A stretch of DNA of 64,000 nt from Myxococcales bacterium (GTDB taxonomy: Bacteria; Myxococcota_A; UBA9160; UBA4427), in assembly GCA_014240165.1 (NCBI GenBank), contig JAAZXM010000004.1, positions 62,001 to 126,000 on the forward strand, written 5' to 3'. The notes under the pieces were generated by a model. That model was not told the origin of the DNA and made no database searches. It saw only the letters and a list, made by a program, of their open reading frames with translations. Shown here piece by piece: positions 1 to 8,821 of the stretch. The first letter of the stretch is position 1. Every line of letters starts with the position of its first letter. Both the position numbers and the translations under genes were made by a program.

Positions 1-309
1 GAGGCCCGACTGGTGGTGCAGGGCACTCGGGGCGATGTCGAGTTCGAAATTCGCCCGCGCTTCAAATTGCCCGGGGCCGAAGAGACCGCCGGGGGGTTCG
101 TTGCCAAGATGCCGGGCAAGGTGATCGATCTGCGCGTGGAAGCCGGACAGCGAGTTTCTGCGGGGGAGACCCTGGTGGTTCTCGAGGCCATGAAGATGGA
201 GCACCCCATGAGCGCCAGCGAGGACGGGGTCGTGACCGAAGTGCGAGTGGAAGTTGGAGAGCAGGTGGAGAGCGGAACCCTCCTGCTGGTCTTCGAGCCC
301 GACGAATAG
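1..309 (+). CDS. Biotin carboxyl carrier domain, C-terminal end of an acyl-CoA carboxylase alpha subunit (5' partial)
   Basis: The reading frame is open from base 1, so this is the tail of a larger protein that begins outside the window. The visible 102 residues hold a complete biotinyl/lipoyl attachment domain: the biotinylation motif EAMKMEH (lysine modified) lies near residue 65, between the two glycine-rich half-barrels expected for this fold. In biotin-dependent acyl-CoA carboxylases (propionyl-, methylcrotonyl- or geranyl-CoA carboxylase) this domain carries carboxybiotin between the biotin carboxylase and carboxyltransferase sites. The next gene, 80 nt downstream, is of the AtuA family. 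In the known Atu pathway this pairs with a geranyl-CoA carboxylase, which makes that substrate a reasonable guess. The fragment alone cannot separate geranyl-CoA from propionyl- or methylcrotonyl-CoA. Confidence 0.9.
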   Translation, partial: EARLVVQGTRGDVEFEIRPRFKLPGAEETAGGFVAKMPGKVIDLRVEAGQRVSAGETLVVLEAMKMEHPMSASEDGVVTEVRVEVGEQVESGTLLLVFEPDE

Positions 310-389
310 GCCGGCGGCCACGCGGCTGCCGAAGAGTGACGACGGCAGGACCAGAAAAAACGATCTGATAAAGAGATTGGAGAGAGAAG

Positions 390-2144
390 ATGACGGAACC
401 GGTTCGAGTCGCGAATTGTTCGGGATTTTTCGGAGATCGCCTATCAGCGGCACGCGAGATGGTCGAAGGGGGCGAGATCGATTTTCTCACCGGGGATTGG
501 CTGGCCGAACTCACCATGCTGATTCTCTCGCGCACCCAGGCCAAGCGTCCTGGGGGCGGATACGCGCGGACCTTCGTCATGCAGATGGAGCAGGTCATGG
601 GTACCTGCCTCGATAAGGGCATCAAGGTGGTGACCAATGCGGGCGGCCTCGACCCCGATGGCTGCGCGGATGCCGTGGCCGAAGTTGCGAATAAGCTGGG
701 CCTGAGCCCGACGGTTGCCTATGTGGCGGGTGATAATCTGATGCCCCAGATGGAGGATCTGCTTGCGGCGGATCAGCTCCGCCATTTCGAGACGGGAGAT
801 CCCATCAAGGAGGCCTCCTTTCTCACCGCCAACGCCTATCTCGGCTGCTGGGGAATCGTAGAGGCCCTGAATATGGGGGCCGATATCGTAATCACGGGCC
901 GAACCACCGACGCCGCGGTGGTCTGCGGCCCGGCCGCCTGGCATCACCAATGGAAGCGCGACGATTGGAACCAGCTGGCAGGGGCGGTAGCCGCGGGGCA
1001 TGTCATCGAGTGCGGCACCCAGGCTACCGGGGGGAATTACTCGTTCTTCACCGAGGTTCCGGGCATGGTCCGGACGGGCTTTCCCTGGGCGGATATCGCC
1101 GCCGATGGCTCGTCGGTAATTGGCAAGCATGAGGGCACGGGGGGCGAGGTCTCCATCGGAACCGTGACGTCCCAGCTGCTCTATGAAATCGGCGGTCCCG
1201 AATATCTAGGTCCCGATGTGACGACTCGTTTCGACACCATCGAAGTCGAAGAACTCGAAACCGACCGGGTCCGGATGCACGGCATCAAGGGCGAGCCGCC
1301 GCCGTCGACTCTCAAGGTCTGCATCAACCGCGCAGGGGGGTTCCGCAACGATGTGAGCATCTGCCTTACGGGCCTGGACATCGAGGCCAAGGCGGCACTC
1401 ATCGAGGAGGCGTTCTGGGCATCATCGCCCTATGGGCCCGAAGATTACGCCCAGGCGACCATCCGGCTCATGAGGAACGATCACGAGGATCCCGAAACCA
1501 ACGAGCAGGGCGTCGCGATTCTGAAGATCAGCGTCAAGGATCCCGACCCCGAGAAGGTGGGCCGTTCCTTTTCCAACGGAATCGGCGACCTGGCCCTGGC
1601 CACCATCCCCGGCTTCTTTGGGGTGGGGGGCGGACCGAGCAACGGTCGGCCCTTCGGGGTCTACGAACCCGCTTGCATTCCCTCGAAGACAGTGCCCCAG
1701 AACGTCGTGGTTCTGGGCGGCGAGACCCGGCAGGTTTCCTCGGTCATCCCCGATGCCGATGTCTCGGTTGTCGCTACGCCGGGTCCGGACGCCAGCGTGC
1801 CCACCGGGGCTACGCGACGTGCACCCCTGGGCCTGGTCTTTGGCTCGCGGTCGGGGGATAAGGGGGGCAACGCCAACTTGGGAGTCTTCGCGCGGAGCGA
1901 TGAAGCCTGGGCCTGGTTGGATGGCTTCCTCTCCACGGAGAAGTTCAAGGAATTGCTTCCCGAGACCGCGTCGATGCAGGTGGATCGTCATCCGCTACCC
2001 GCGCTGCGCTCGGTGAACTTCGTCATTCACGGTCTGCTCGAGGAAGGCGTCGCCGCGTCGACGCGCCAGGATGGTCAGGCGAAGAGTCTCGGGGAGTGGC
2101 TGAGGGCGAGGGTCGTCGATCTTCCCGAGGCGCTCCTGCCTTGA
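390..2144 (+). CDS. atuA: AtuA-family acyclic terpene utilisation protein (DUF1446-type)
   Basis: A 584-residue protein that opens with the ANCSGFFGDR stretch typical of the AtuA/DUF1446 family. The large N-terminal domain runs to about residue 450. A smaller C-terminal domain follows, marked by SGDKGGNANLGVF near residue 490, as in full-length AtuA proteins. In pseudomonads AtuA belongs to the gene set for citronellol/geraniol breakdown; its exact chemistry is unsettled. The ATG has a purine-rich ribosome site (GGAGAG) a few bases upstream. The gene follows a biotin-carrier domain by 80 nt, and its stop overlaps the likely TTG start of a TetR regulator (TTGA), so these genes are probably co-transcribed. 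Family assignment is firm; the substrate is inferred from family and neighbour only. Confidence 0.85.
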   Translation: MTEPVRVANCSGFFGDRLSAAREMVEGGEIDFLTGDWLAELTMLILSRTQAKRPGGGYARTFVMQMEQVMGTCLDKGIKVVTNAGGLDPDGCADAVAEVANKLGLSPTVAYVAGDNLMPQMEDLLAADQLRHFETGDPIKEASFLTANAYLGCWGIVEALNMGADIVITGRTTDAAVVCGPAAWHHQWKRDDWNQLAGAVAAGHVIECGTQATGGNYSFFTEVPGMVRTGFPWADIAADGSSVIGKHEGTGGEVSIGTVTSQLLYEIGGPEYLGPDVTTRFDTIEVEELETDRVRMHGIKGEPPPSTLKVCINRAGGFRNDVSICLTGLDIEAKAALIEEAFWASSPYGPEDYAQATIRLMRNDHEDPETNEQGVAILKISVKDPDPEKVGRSFSNGIGDLALATIPGFFGVGGGPSNGRPFGVYEPACIPSKTVPQNVVVLGGETRQVSSVIPDADVSVVATPGPDASVPTGATRRAPLGLVFGSRSGDKGGNANLGVFARSDEAWAWLDGFLSTEKFKELLPETASMQVDRHPLPALRSVNFVIHGLLEEGVAASTRQDGQAKSLGEWLRARVVDLPEALLP

Positions 2145-2800
2145 GCTCGCCCGACCCCATAGACAAAGCACAACAGCGCATTCGGCTTCCGGGCGTACGT
2201 CCGCCCAAACCGCTGCTGCCCAATGAGATCGAGCGTCGGCTCACGGATCGCCAGCGAGATCTGCTCGACGAACTCGAGCAGTTGGTGATTGGAGAGGGCG
2301 TGGCGGATATCACCATGGCTCAGTTGGCTGCCCGGGTGAACTGCTCGCTGCGTACGCTCTATGGCATCTCGCCCAGCAAGGACGAACTCGTCCTCACGGT
2401 CACCGATCGTCGCCTCCACCGGATTGGCCGGGCGGCCATGGAATCTCTCGACCCCGAGCTGCCTCCCCTCGAGGCGTTGCGCGCATACCTGTCAGCGGCC
2501 AATGAAGCCGTTCGCTCCGAGCAAGGTGAGATGGTCCCGGGCCTGACCGATGTTGCGGGGGGCAAGCGATTGGTGGATTCCCACGAGAATTACCTCATCG
2601 CCATCGTTCAGAGTCTGCTGGATCGCGCAGTGGACGAGGGCGTAATCGCTCCCGTCGATACGGCGGCGGTTGCCCACGTTCTGGGCGGGCTCGGCCAGGA
2701 ATTCTCCCGGGCCCATATCAGCCCGGCGATCCGAAGATCGCCGAAGCAGACGGCGGATGATCTGACGGAGATCATCCTGCGCGGTCTGGAAGCGGGCTGA
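2141..2800 (+). CDS. TetR/AcrR family transcriptional regulator
   Basis: About 219 residues from a TTG start that overlaps the stop codon of the AtuA gene (TTGA). An in-frame GTG at 2096 inside atuA is the alternative. The N-terminal DNA-binding domain is recognisable: a helix around LLDELEQLVIGEGVADITMA, then the helix-turn-helix LAARVNCSLRTLYGISPSKDEL, with the TLYG-F/I-P-K-E pattern of TetR proteins. The C-terminal half is a helical ligand domain with no recognisable specificity. Coupling to atuA suggests that it senses an intermediate of the same catabolic route, probably as a repressor of this operon. It converges with the OYE operon on the other strand, only 23 nt away. Confidence 0.85.
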   Translation: MSSPDPIDKAQQRIRLPGVRPPKPLLPNEIERRLTDRQRDLLDELEQLVIGEGVADITMAQLAARVNCSLRTLYGISPSKDELVLTVTDRRLHRIGRAAMESLDPELPPLEALRAYLSAANEAVRSEQGEMVPGLTDVAGGKRLVDSHENYLIAIVQSLLDRAVDEGVIAPVDTAAVAHVLGGLGQEFSRAHISPAIRRSPKQTADDLTEIILRGLEAG

Positions 2801-2823
2801 GCCCTGGCTGGCCTGGCGAGCTC

Positions 2824-4035
2824 CTAGCGCATGGAGTCCGGGGCAAGCACGCAATGCGTCCCCTCGTAGATCGTGGGTATGCATTTATTGCAATGAATGC
2901 AAAGTGCCTCGCCTCGCTCCCCCGCCTGCCAGCGCCGGATGAGGTCGGGTTCCCGAAGCAGGGCCCGTCCCATGGCGACAAAGTCGAAGCCTTCTGCCAG
3001 CGCATTCTCCACAGTCTCGAGCCGGTTGATGCCCCCCAATAGGATCAGGGGCAAGCTGAGCGCTTCGCGGAATTGGCGTGCATAGGGCAGGAAATAGGCT
3101 TCTTCGAAGGGGTATTCGCGCAGGAAGCGCCCGGCACCGAGCTTGAAGCCGAGCCGCAGAGGTTGGGGAAAGGCCGAGGCCATCTCGTGGATGGGCGCCT
3201 CTCCCCGAAACAGGAACATGGGGTTCTGGAAGGAACTGCCCCCGGTGAGTTCCAAGGCGTCCAGGGCACCGTCGGCTTCGAGCAGGCTTGCTACGGCGAT
3301 GCTCTCATCGAGCCAGAAGCCGCCCGCCACGCCGTCGGCCATGTTGAATTTGGCGATCAGGGCGATTTCGTTACCCACGGCCTCGCGCACTGCGGTGGCC
3401 ACTTCGCGGCCGAGGCGCGCGCGATTTTCCAGGCTTCCGCCCCAGCCATCCTTGCGGCGATTCAGGGCAGGGCTCAGGAAAGAACTGATCAAGTAGCCGT
3501 GCCCGAAATGCAATTCCAGGGCGTCGAAGCCCGCGCCCGCCGCGATCTTGGCCGCACGGGCGAAATCCCCGATCACCCGTCGCAGGTCGTCTTCGCTGGC
3601 GGCCCGGGTGAAGCGAAGCGCCTGGGGGGCGAAGACCCGAGAGGGTGAAAGCCCTTTCTGCCCGGCACCGGCGCCCACGGGCCCGGCATGGCCCAGTTGA
3701 ATCGACGCTGCCGCCCCCGCTTGATGGATGGTCTCGGTGAAGTGGCGCAGACCCAGGGCCGCCTTGGGGGCGACCACGATTTCGTTGGGCGCTCCTTGTC
3801 CGTCGGGAGCCACTGCGCAGTAGGCGATGGTCGTCATCCCGACGCCACCCTCGGCGATCCGACGGTGGAAGGTGATCAGCGGCTCGTTGACGACGTTTTC
3901 CGAGGCCAGACCTTCGAAGGTGGCGGCCTTGATGATTCGATTCTTGAGGGACAGGGGGCCCAATCGGGCGGATTCGAAGACCTTGAATTCGCCTCTCCCG
4001 CTTGCAACCTCTCGAATATTGCGGGTGGCCTCCAT
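2824..4035 (-). CDS. NADH:flavin oxidoreductase, Old Yellow Enzyme family
   Basis: A 403-residue single-domain flavoenzyme of the OYE/2,4-dienoyl-CoA reductase class. The FMN-binding TIM barrel starts with GPLSLKNRIIKAATFEG and includes the HFGHGYLISSFLSPALNRR active-site stretch, where the family has H-G-Y-L-x-x-F-L-S-P-x-x-N-x-R. The last 30 residues hold a C-x2-C-x2-C-x9-C set (C379, C382, C385, C395), like the iron-sulfur ligands of dienoyl-CoA reductases, although the FAD/NAD module that normally follows is absent. The likely reaction is reduction of an activated C=C bond. The start ATG has GGGAG 8 nt upstream and lies 4 nt after the SnoaL-like gene, so this is the third gene of a minus-strand operon. 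Confidence 0.9.
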   Translation of the reverse strand: MEATRNIREVASGRGEFKVFESARLGPLSLKNRIIKAATFEGLASENVVNEPLITFHRRIAEGGVGMTTIAYCAVAPDGQGAPNEIVVAPKAALGLRHFTETIHQAGAAASIQLGHAGPVGAGAGQKGLSPSRVFAPQALRFTRAASEDDLRRVIGDFARAAKIAAGAGFDALELHFGHGYLISSFLSPALNRRKDGWGGSLENRARLGREVATAVREAVGNEIALIAKFNMADGVAGGFWLDESIAVASLLEADGALDALELTGGSSFQNPMFLFRGEAPIHEMASAFPQPLRLGFKLGAGRFLREYPFEEAYFLPYARQFREALSLPLILLGGINRLETVENALAEGFDFVAMGRALLREPDLIRRWQAGERGEALCIHCNKCIPTIYEGTHCVLAPDSMR

Positions 4036-4039
4036 CGCC

Positions 4040-4651
4040 TCAACTCCCCGCTTCTATTTTCGTGCCGTGCTTGGCGAGGTAGTGGGAAGAAAGGGGAGGG
4101 CGCTCCTTCAGTGCGTGGCTGATCTCGTAGATTCGTTCGTAGCGGGTGTCCTTGATGACCCAGCGGCCGTCGACTTTGAGATAGCGATCCCAGTAGATGG
4201 CGGTGCCCGTGGTGAAGAAGTTGTAATTCATCACCCACATATTGTCGGCGAGGTACCAGATGCCCGTGGCTTCGTTCTCACTCAGGATCTGGATTTCCGG
4301 ATGGTGGCCGTTATGGTGCCCGATGGATTCGTTGGTAAAGGCGTTCTTCACCGACTCGAGATACTCGTTGCGGCCCTCGAGTTTCCATTCATAATTGCCA
4401 CCCACGAAATGAACGAGCACGTCATCGTGGAAGAGAGTTCCGAGTTCGTCGAAGTTGGCGGTATCGATGCAACGGAAATAGGCGTGCTTCAGCTGCCGAA
4501 TGGCTTCCATGTCCATCAGGGTTTGAAGCCCCTTGCGGAGATCCTCGATGCCGCCGTCGCCCACTTCGAGGGGAAGTCCGTCGCGGATGCCGATTCCTTC
4601 CTTGGTGAGCGTGCGTGCGGCCCCCTCTGCGTCCGTGGATGCATCACTCAT
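4040..4651 (-). CDS. SnoaL-like / NTF2-fold protein
   Basis: About 203 residues. The ATG at 4651 is preferred because GGGGAG lies 7 nt upstream; an in-frame ATG at 4666 would add five residues. The alpha+beta cone-fold signature is visible from about residue 45 (MDMEAIRQLKHAYFRCIDT, then ELGTLFHDDVLVHF) through a WVIKDTRYERIYE C-terminus. This matches the polyketide-cyclase/ketosteroid-isomerase/ring-hydroxylase-beta superfamily. Its position between two OYE reductases suggests a small-molecule isomerase, dehydratase or cyclase acting on the same substrate, as in steroid or bile-acid-like degradation. The fold is clear, but the reaction cannot be read from the sequence. Confidence 0.8.
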   Translation of the reverse strand: MSDASTDAEGAARTLTKEGIGIRDGLPLEVGDGGIEDLRKGLQTLMDMEAIRQLKHAYFRCIDTANFDELGTLFHDDVLVHFVGGNYEWKLEGRNEYLESVKNAFTNESIGHHNGHHPEIQILSENEATGIWYLADNMWVMNYNFFTTGTAIYWDRYLKVDGRWVIKDTRYERIYEISHALKERPPLSSHYLAKHGTKIEAGS

Positions 4652-4711
4652 GGCCGAACTCCCCATCTTCCATTGACCGACCGGGCAAAGCGCTTTCGGT
4701 CGGTGTTTGAG

Positions 4712-6868
4712 TCACTCTGTTTGCATTTTGTCGTCCAGGCTGAGGGCGGCGTGAAAGCCGTCGCGAATGGCGCCCTCGATATATCCGACTCCGGTGCAAT
4801 CCCCGATGGAGATGATCCGGGTCTCGAGGCCTTCAAGCCTAGCAGCCAGCCCGGGGTTGGCTGCGAGCCCCAGGGTGATGATGACGTTCTGGGCCTCGAT
4901 ATGCCGCTTCTCGGTCTTTCCCTCGGCGTCGGCGACTGAGAATTCCACTTCGTGCTCGCTGATCCGCTCCACCCGGGCCCGGCCGATCAGATCGACACCG
5001 GCTTCCCGAATGTCGTGGAGCACTCGCCAGCGCCGGGGATGAGCCATCTCGAGTGCGAAGATTTCCCCTTCCTCGAGCACGCTGACTTTTCTTTTTCGCT
5101 CGGCGAGAAACTCAGCCAACTCGATGCCCACCAGACCGCCTCCAACGATGACGATCTGGTCGCCCAGGGGCATATAGCGGTGGGAGAGCGTGCGCAGTTG
5201 GCCGGGGTTGTTCAGGATGCCGAGCATGCGCCCGGCACCGATAATGAAACGATCGGTCCAGGCCATGCGATTCTTCGAACTCCGCTCCCCCTCTCCGCTC
5301 ATCAGGTTGCGCAGGCCATCACCGTCGAGAACATGGGGGAGATCGGAGCCCGGAATGGCGGAGGGGTCGCGTCGCGCACCCGCAGCAACGATGACGCAAT
5401 CTGGCTTGAGTTCCTGCACGTCTTCGGATCGGAGTTCCCTGCCCAGATGGATTTCGACACCCAGGGAGCGAACCTCGGATTCGAGCCAACCCAGAAGGCG
5501 TTCGTTGGGTTCATAGACCAGGGCGGCAAAGCGCAAGGTCCCGCCCAATTGCGCGTCTTTCTCGAAGATCGTGACGCGGTGGCCCCGGCTGGCGGCGACG
5601 CGCGCGGCTTCGAGCCCCGCCGGGCCGCCCCCCGCGATCAGCACGTGCTGGGGGTGGGGAGACTTTTCCCGGCTGCGCTCGGCCAATTCGGCTTCGTGGG
5701 CCGTGATGGGGTTGACCGCGCAGCGGACCGAGCGATCGAAGAAGGCCTGGGCCACGCACGTATAGCAGTAGATGCACGGGCGAATCTGGGCGCTCCGGTT
5801 CTCGGCGAGCTTTCTCGCGGTTGCGGGGTCCGCGAGCATCTGGCGCCCCATGGCGATGAGGTCGGCCTGCCCGTCCCGGATCATGCGATCTCCGGCTTCG
5901 GGGGAGATGCGCCCGACGGCGATGACGGGCACGGATACCCGGGCCTTGATGGCGGATGCAAACGCCGCGAAGCCGCTTTCCGCATGAACGATGGGGGCCT
6001 GGGTAAAACCGGCGCCCAGGGGCGGGGCGTAGGCACTCACGTGAATGGCGTCCGCTCCAGCCTCGGCGGCGAGTTCCGCCGTGCGCTGGGCATCGTCAGG
6101 ACGAATGCCTGTCTCTTCGCCGTATTCCATGGCGTCGATTCGGCACCAGACAGGGAAGGACAACCCGGTGGCTGCCTTGCAGGCGGCGAGGGTTTCGCGG
6201 AGCAGGCGCGAACGATTTTCGACGGAGCCGCCATATTCGTCCTCGCGGAAATTCCACGCCGGCGAGAGAAATTCGGAAAAGATGTAGCCGTGGGCTGCAT
6301 GAATTTCCACCGCATCGAAGCCGGCGCGTTGGGCGCGCTCGGCGGCAGCTGCGAAGTCGTTGACGAGTTCTCGCAGGTCTTCCGCGGTGGCCTCGCGAAT
6401 CGTCGGTCGTCCGCCTCCAGCGGCGGCGGCCATCAGGCCCATCTCTTCGCGGCTCAAATCGAGGGGGCCGCTGAGCCCGGGTTTTTTTCGCGGCGCGGAA
6501 GGCATGAGCAGGGCGCGCCCGTCTTGGGTATCGAGTCGACCGACCTTACCGTGATGTGCAAGTTGAATCGCGATTCGTGACCCGTGTTGATGGACGCGCT
6601 CGGTCAGGGCCTGCAGCCCGGGTAGAAATTCGTCGCTGGAAACGCCGAGTTCGTGGGCTGAGTTGGCGCCGCGCGGGTAGGTGGCCGAAGTGTTTTCAGT
6701 GATGATGAGGCCGGCTCCGCCCCGGGCACGCTCTTCGTAGTAGGCGATGACGGGCTCACGAACCTTGCCGTCGGCTTCGGCGATCTCCACACCCATGGGC
6801 GCCACCGCGATGCGATTGCGGAGCTCGAGTCCCCCGATTCGCGCGGGTGAGAGAAGATGTTTGAGCAC
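4712..6868 (-). CDS. FAD/FMN/4Fe-4S enoate reductase (2,4-dienoyl-CoA reductase-like)
   Basis: About 718 residues from a GTG at 6868, chosen because AAAGGGAG lies just upstream and the family N-terminus (LKHLLSPARIGGLELRNRI) begins there. An ATG at 6943 would add 25 residues without family character. Domains: FMN TIM barrel (1-370) with HAAHGYIFSEFLSP; 4Fe-4S ligands C-x2-C-x2-C-x11-C around CIYCYTC; then FAD- and NAD(P)-binding Rossmann modules with GGGPAGLEAA and GGGLVGIELAE. This is the layout of 2,4-dienoyl-CoA reductase, trimethylamine dehydrogenase and bile-acid 7-dehydroxylation reductases (BaiCD/BaiH class). An insertion rich in Ala/Gly (MGLMAAAAGGGRP) sits near residue 150. It is the first gene of the minus-strand operon with the SnoaL-like gene and the second OYE. 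Confidence 0.9.
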   Translation of the reverse strand: MLKHLLSPARIGGLELRNRIAVAPMGVEIAEADGKVREPVIAYYEERARGGAGLIITENTSATYPRGANSAHELGVSSDEFLPGLQALTERVHQHGSRIAIQLAHHGKVGRLDTQDGRALLMPSAPRKKPGLSGPLDLSREEMGLMAAAAGGGRPTIREATAEDLRELVNDFAAAAERAQRAGFDAVEIHAAHGYIFSEFLSPAWNFREDEYGGSVENRSRLLRETLAACKAATGLSFPVWCRIDAMEYGEETGIRPDDAQRTAELAAEAGADAIHVSAYAPPLGAGFTQAPIVHAESGFAAFASAIKARVSVPVIAVGRISPEAGDRMIRDGQADLIAMGRQMLADPATARKLAENRSAQIRPCIYCYTCVAQAFFDRSVRCAVNPITAHEAELAERSREKSPHPQHVLIAGGGPAGLEAARVAASRGHRVTIFEKDAQLGGTLRFAALVYEPNERLLGWLESEVRSLGVEIHLGRELRSEDVQELKPDCVIVAAGARRDPSAIPGSDLPHVLDGDGLRNLMSGEGERSSKNRMAWTDRFIIGAGRMLGILNNPGQLRTLSHRYMPLGDQIVIVGGGLVGIELAEFLAERKRKVSVLEEGEIFALEMAHPRRWRVLHDIREAGVDLIGRARVERISEHEVEFSVADAEGKTEKRHIEAQNVIITLGLAANPGLAARLEGLETRIISIGDCTGVGYIEGAIRDGFHAALSLDDKMQTE

Positions 6869-7231
6869 AGGCAGGCTCCCTTTCCTGGTCGGTTGCACTA
6901 CGGGGGTCGGTTGAAGCGCGAACGGGAATCCGCTTTGTAGCATTCCGCTCGCTGATCCGGGCCCCCGGATTGGCCTTGGTCAGCGCGAGGTTGTCCTCGG
7001 TCTGGCGATGATGGGAAAGGGGCTTTGGGCGATTTTCTCCTGAGCGGGGGCGCGAGTGGCCTGGGGCCACGGTGGTGAGCCCGCCGCTCCCGGGCCTTCA
7101 AAGCGTTACACTCAGGGATTCGCCGGGCACCCTGGGTGGGGCGGCGAGTTGAAGAAGCTTTGCCGGGGCATCCGGGTCTGGAAAACTCCGAGCTTCGGCG
7201 GGAATATCAAGAACACCAAGAGAGGGGAAGA
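6869..7231. other. Divergent intergenic region
   Basis: 363 bases separate the divergently transcribed enoate reductase and SDR genes, so promoters for both must lie here. I see no convincing -35/-10 pair, RNA gene or long repeat. Short reading frames in the region look like frames opened by high GC rather than genes. A good ribosome site (AGAGGGGAAG) lies immediately before the SDR start at 7232. Confidence 0.5.
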
Positions 7232-8116
7232 ATGATGAAGGATCTGAGCGGGAAAGTCGCGGCTGTGACGGGAGGTGCCGGGGGCATTGGCAAGGCCCTG
7301 GTGGCGGCTCTTGTAGCCGAAGGTGCGCGCGTGGTGGTGGGCGATGTCGAGGAATCAGTCCTGGAGGAAACCACGGCGAGTCTTTCTTCGCCCGGATCCG
7401 AGGTGTCGGGTGTCGTGACGGATGTCTCCGATCCGAATTCGGTCAATGCTTTCGCGGATCGGGTATTCGAAGAACATGGCGGGTGTCATCTTCTATTCAA
7501 CAATGCCGGTGTGGCGGCTCCTTCGGCGAACGTTTGGGAAACCACGGTGAACGATTGGCGATGGGTTCACGGGGTCAACGTGATGGGTGTGATTCACGGG
7601 ATCCAGGCCTTTGTTCCGCGCATGATTGCTTCGGGCGAAGAGGGCCATGTGATCAATACCTCCTCGGGCGACGGCGGGATCTCGCCTCTTCCCTTTCAAT
7701 CGGTCTATGCGTCGAGCAAGGCAGCCGTGTCGTGCATCACCGAATGTCTCGACGCCCAGCTTCAAACCGAGAAGACGCGTCTTCGCGCATCGATCTTCTA
7801 CCCTTCGGGCGGCCTGCTCGATACGGGGATTTGGACGACTGCTCGAAACCGACCCGCAGAGCTTGCGCGGGAAGCTGAGCCTGCGGTTCCCGCCCCGACC
7901 ATCGACCAGTTCAAGGAAGCTGCATCAGCGGCGGGCATGGAGCTCCAGTTCCAGGACCTTGATGACCTGGCGCGCCATTGCCTCGAGGGGGTTCGGCAGC
8001 AGCAATTCGTGATCATGTTCGGCCACAAGGAGACCGAGGCGACCTTGACGGATCGAGCTGCGCGGATCGGGCGCGGGGAGCTTCCTCTCGACCTGGCCAG
8101 CCTTCCCGTGATGTAA
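7232..8116 (+). CDS. Short-chain dehydrogenase/reductase
   Basis: 294 residues from the first of two adjacent ATGs, with AGAGGGGAAG directly upstream. Classical SDR features: cofactor loop TGGAGGIG (residues 12-19), acidic D at the end of the second strand (VVVGDVEES) that favours NAD(H), NNAG near residue 90, and the catalytic S and Y-x3-K as NTSSGDGG and VYASSKAAV around residues 145-165. A C-terminal extension of about 60 residues after the core resembles SDRs that act on bulky hydrophobic alcohols. It follows the OYE operon divergently and precedes a SnoaL-like gene, fitting the same oxidation pathway. Specific substrate unknown. Confidence 0.85.
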   Translation: MMKDLSGKVAAVTGGAGGIGKALVAALVAEGARVVVGDVEESVLEETTASLSSPGSEVSGVVTDVSDPNSVNAFADRVFEEHGGCHLLFNNAGVAAPSANVWETTVNDWRWVHGVNVMGVIHGIQAFVPRMIASGEEGHVINTSSGDGGISPLPFQSVYASSKAAVSCITECLDAQLQTEKTRLRASIFYPSGGLLDTGIWTTARNRPAELAREAEPAVPAPTIDQFKEAASAAGMELQFQDLDDLARHCLEGVRQQQFVIMFGHKETEATLTDRAARIGRGELPLDLASLPVM

Positions 8117-8140
8117 CCCGGCGCCGCCTTCGCTTCAATT

Positions 8141-8590
8141 TCAAGAGAGCTTCGCGAGGTTCAGTGCCGCCCAGCCTCCGGGCACCATGCCGTCCACTGT
8201 CACTTCGCGCCGGGCGAAAAGCCAAGTGGACCCCACGCGGGTATAGGCGTCTCGGTAGCGGCCCCAATGGTCGAGGCCGCCTTCGGCGATGACGGCGTAA
8301 TAACACTTGGCCGCGGCGCTCTCCTGACCTTCGAGGTCGATCACGAGGGTCGACGTGTGATGCCAGACCCGCGCCGGGGTTTTTCGTTCCCCGCCCCCAG
8401 AGGCCGCAGTGGTGAAGAAATCGCGCAGGGCTTCGTGGCCGACAAAATCGCCGAGCTCGGGCACGTGGATTTCTCCGTTCGGGGCGAAGAGTGCGACCAG
8501 GTCATCCCAATGGCCCCGATCTCCCAGGGCGTTGTAGCGCGCCACAAGGTCCCGGATGGCTTCCCGGGCGGCCAGTTCCCAGGGCTGCAT
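8141..8590 (-). CDS. SnoaL-like / nuclear transport factor 2-like protein
   Basis: 149 residues from an ATG at 8590 preceded by GGGGAGAG; the frame is open further upstream, but that part has no family character. The cone fold is evident: AIRDLVARYNALGDRGHWDDLVALF at residues 10-35, then EIHVPELGDFVGHEALRDFF, and a WLFARREVTVDG strand at the end. It is the same superfamily as the gene at 4040-4651 but a different, shorter subfamily with little obvious identity. It converges with the SDR and faces a secreted protein divergently. Function is probably isomerase, dehydratase or scaffold; the sequence gives no catalytic proof. Confidence 0.8.
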   Translation of the reverse strand: MQPWELAAREAIRDLVARYNALGDRGHWDDLVALFAPNGEIHVPELGDFVGHEALRDFFTTAASGGGERKTPARVWHHTSTLVIDLEGQESAAAKCYYAVIAEGGLDHWGRYRDAYTRVGSTWLFARREVTVDGMVPGGWAALNLAKLS

Positions 8591-8821
8591 GGTCTCTCCC
8601 CACTTGGGAGCACGAATTGGACGTGCTGCGATCTCGCGCTGACCCGAGTTTACGATCTCTGGAACCGGGATGAAAGGCGACTCTCGCCCTGAGAAATTTT
8701 TACCGTTTCCGCCCCGGCCAGGGCGAGCTTGATCCGCGGAGCCTCCCATCCCGAATGGGGTCGCGGCCCCAGGGCTGCTGTTGCATGCTGGCAATTCAGT
8801 CGAAGGGAAGGGCGTAGACTC

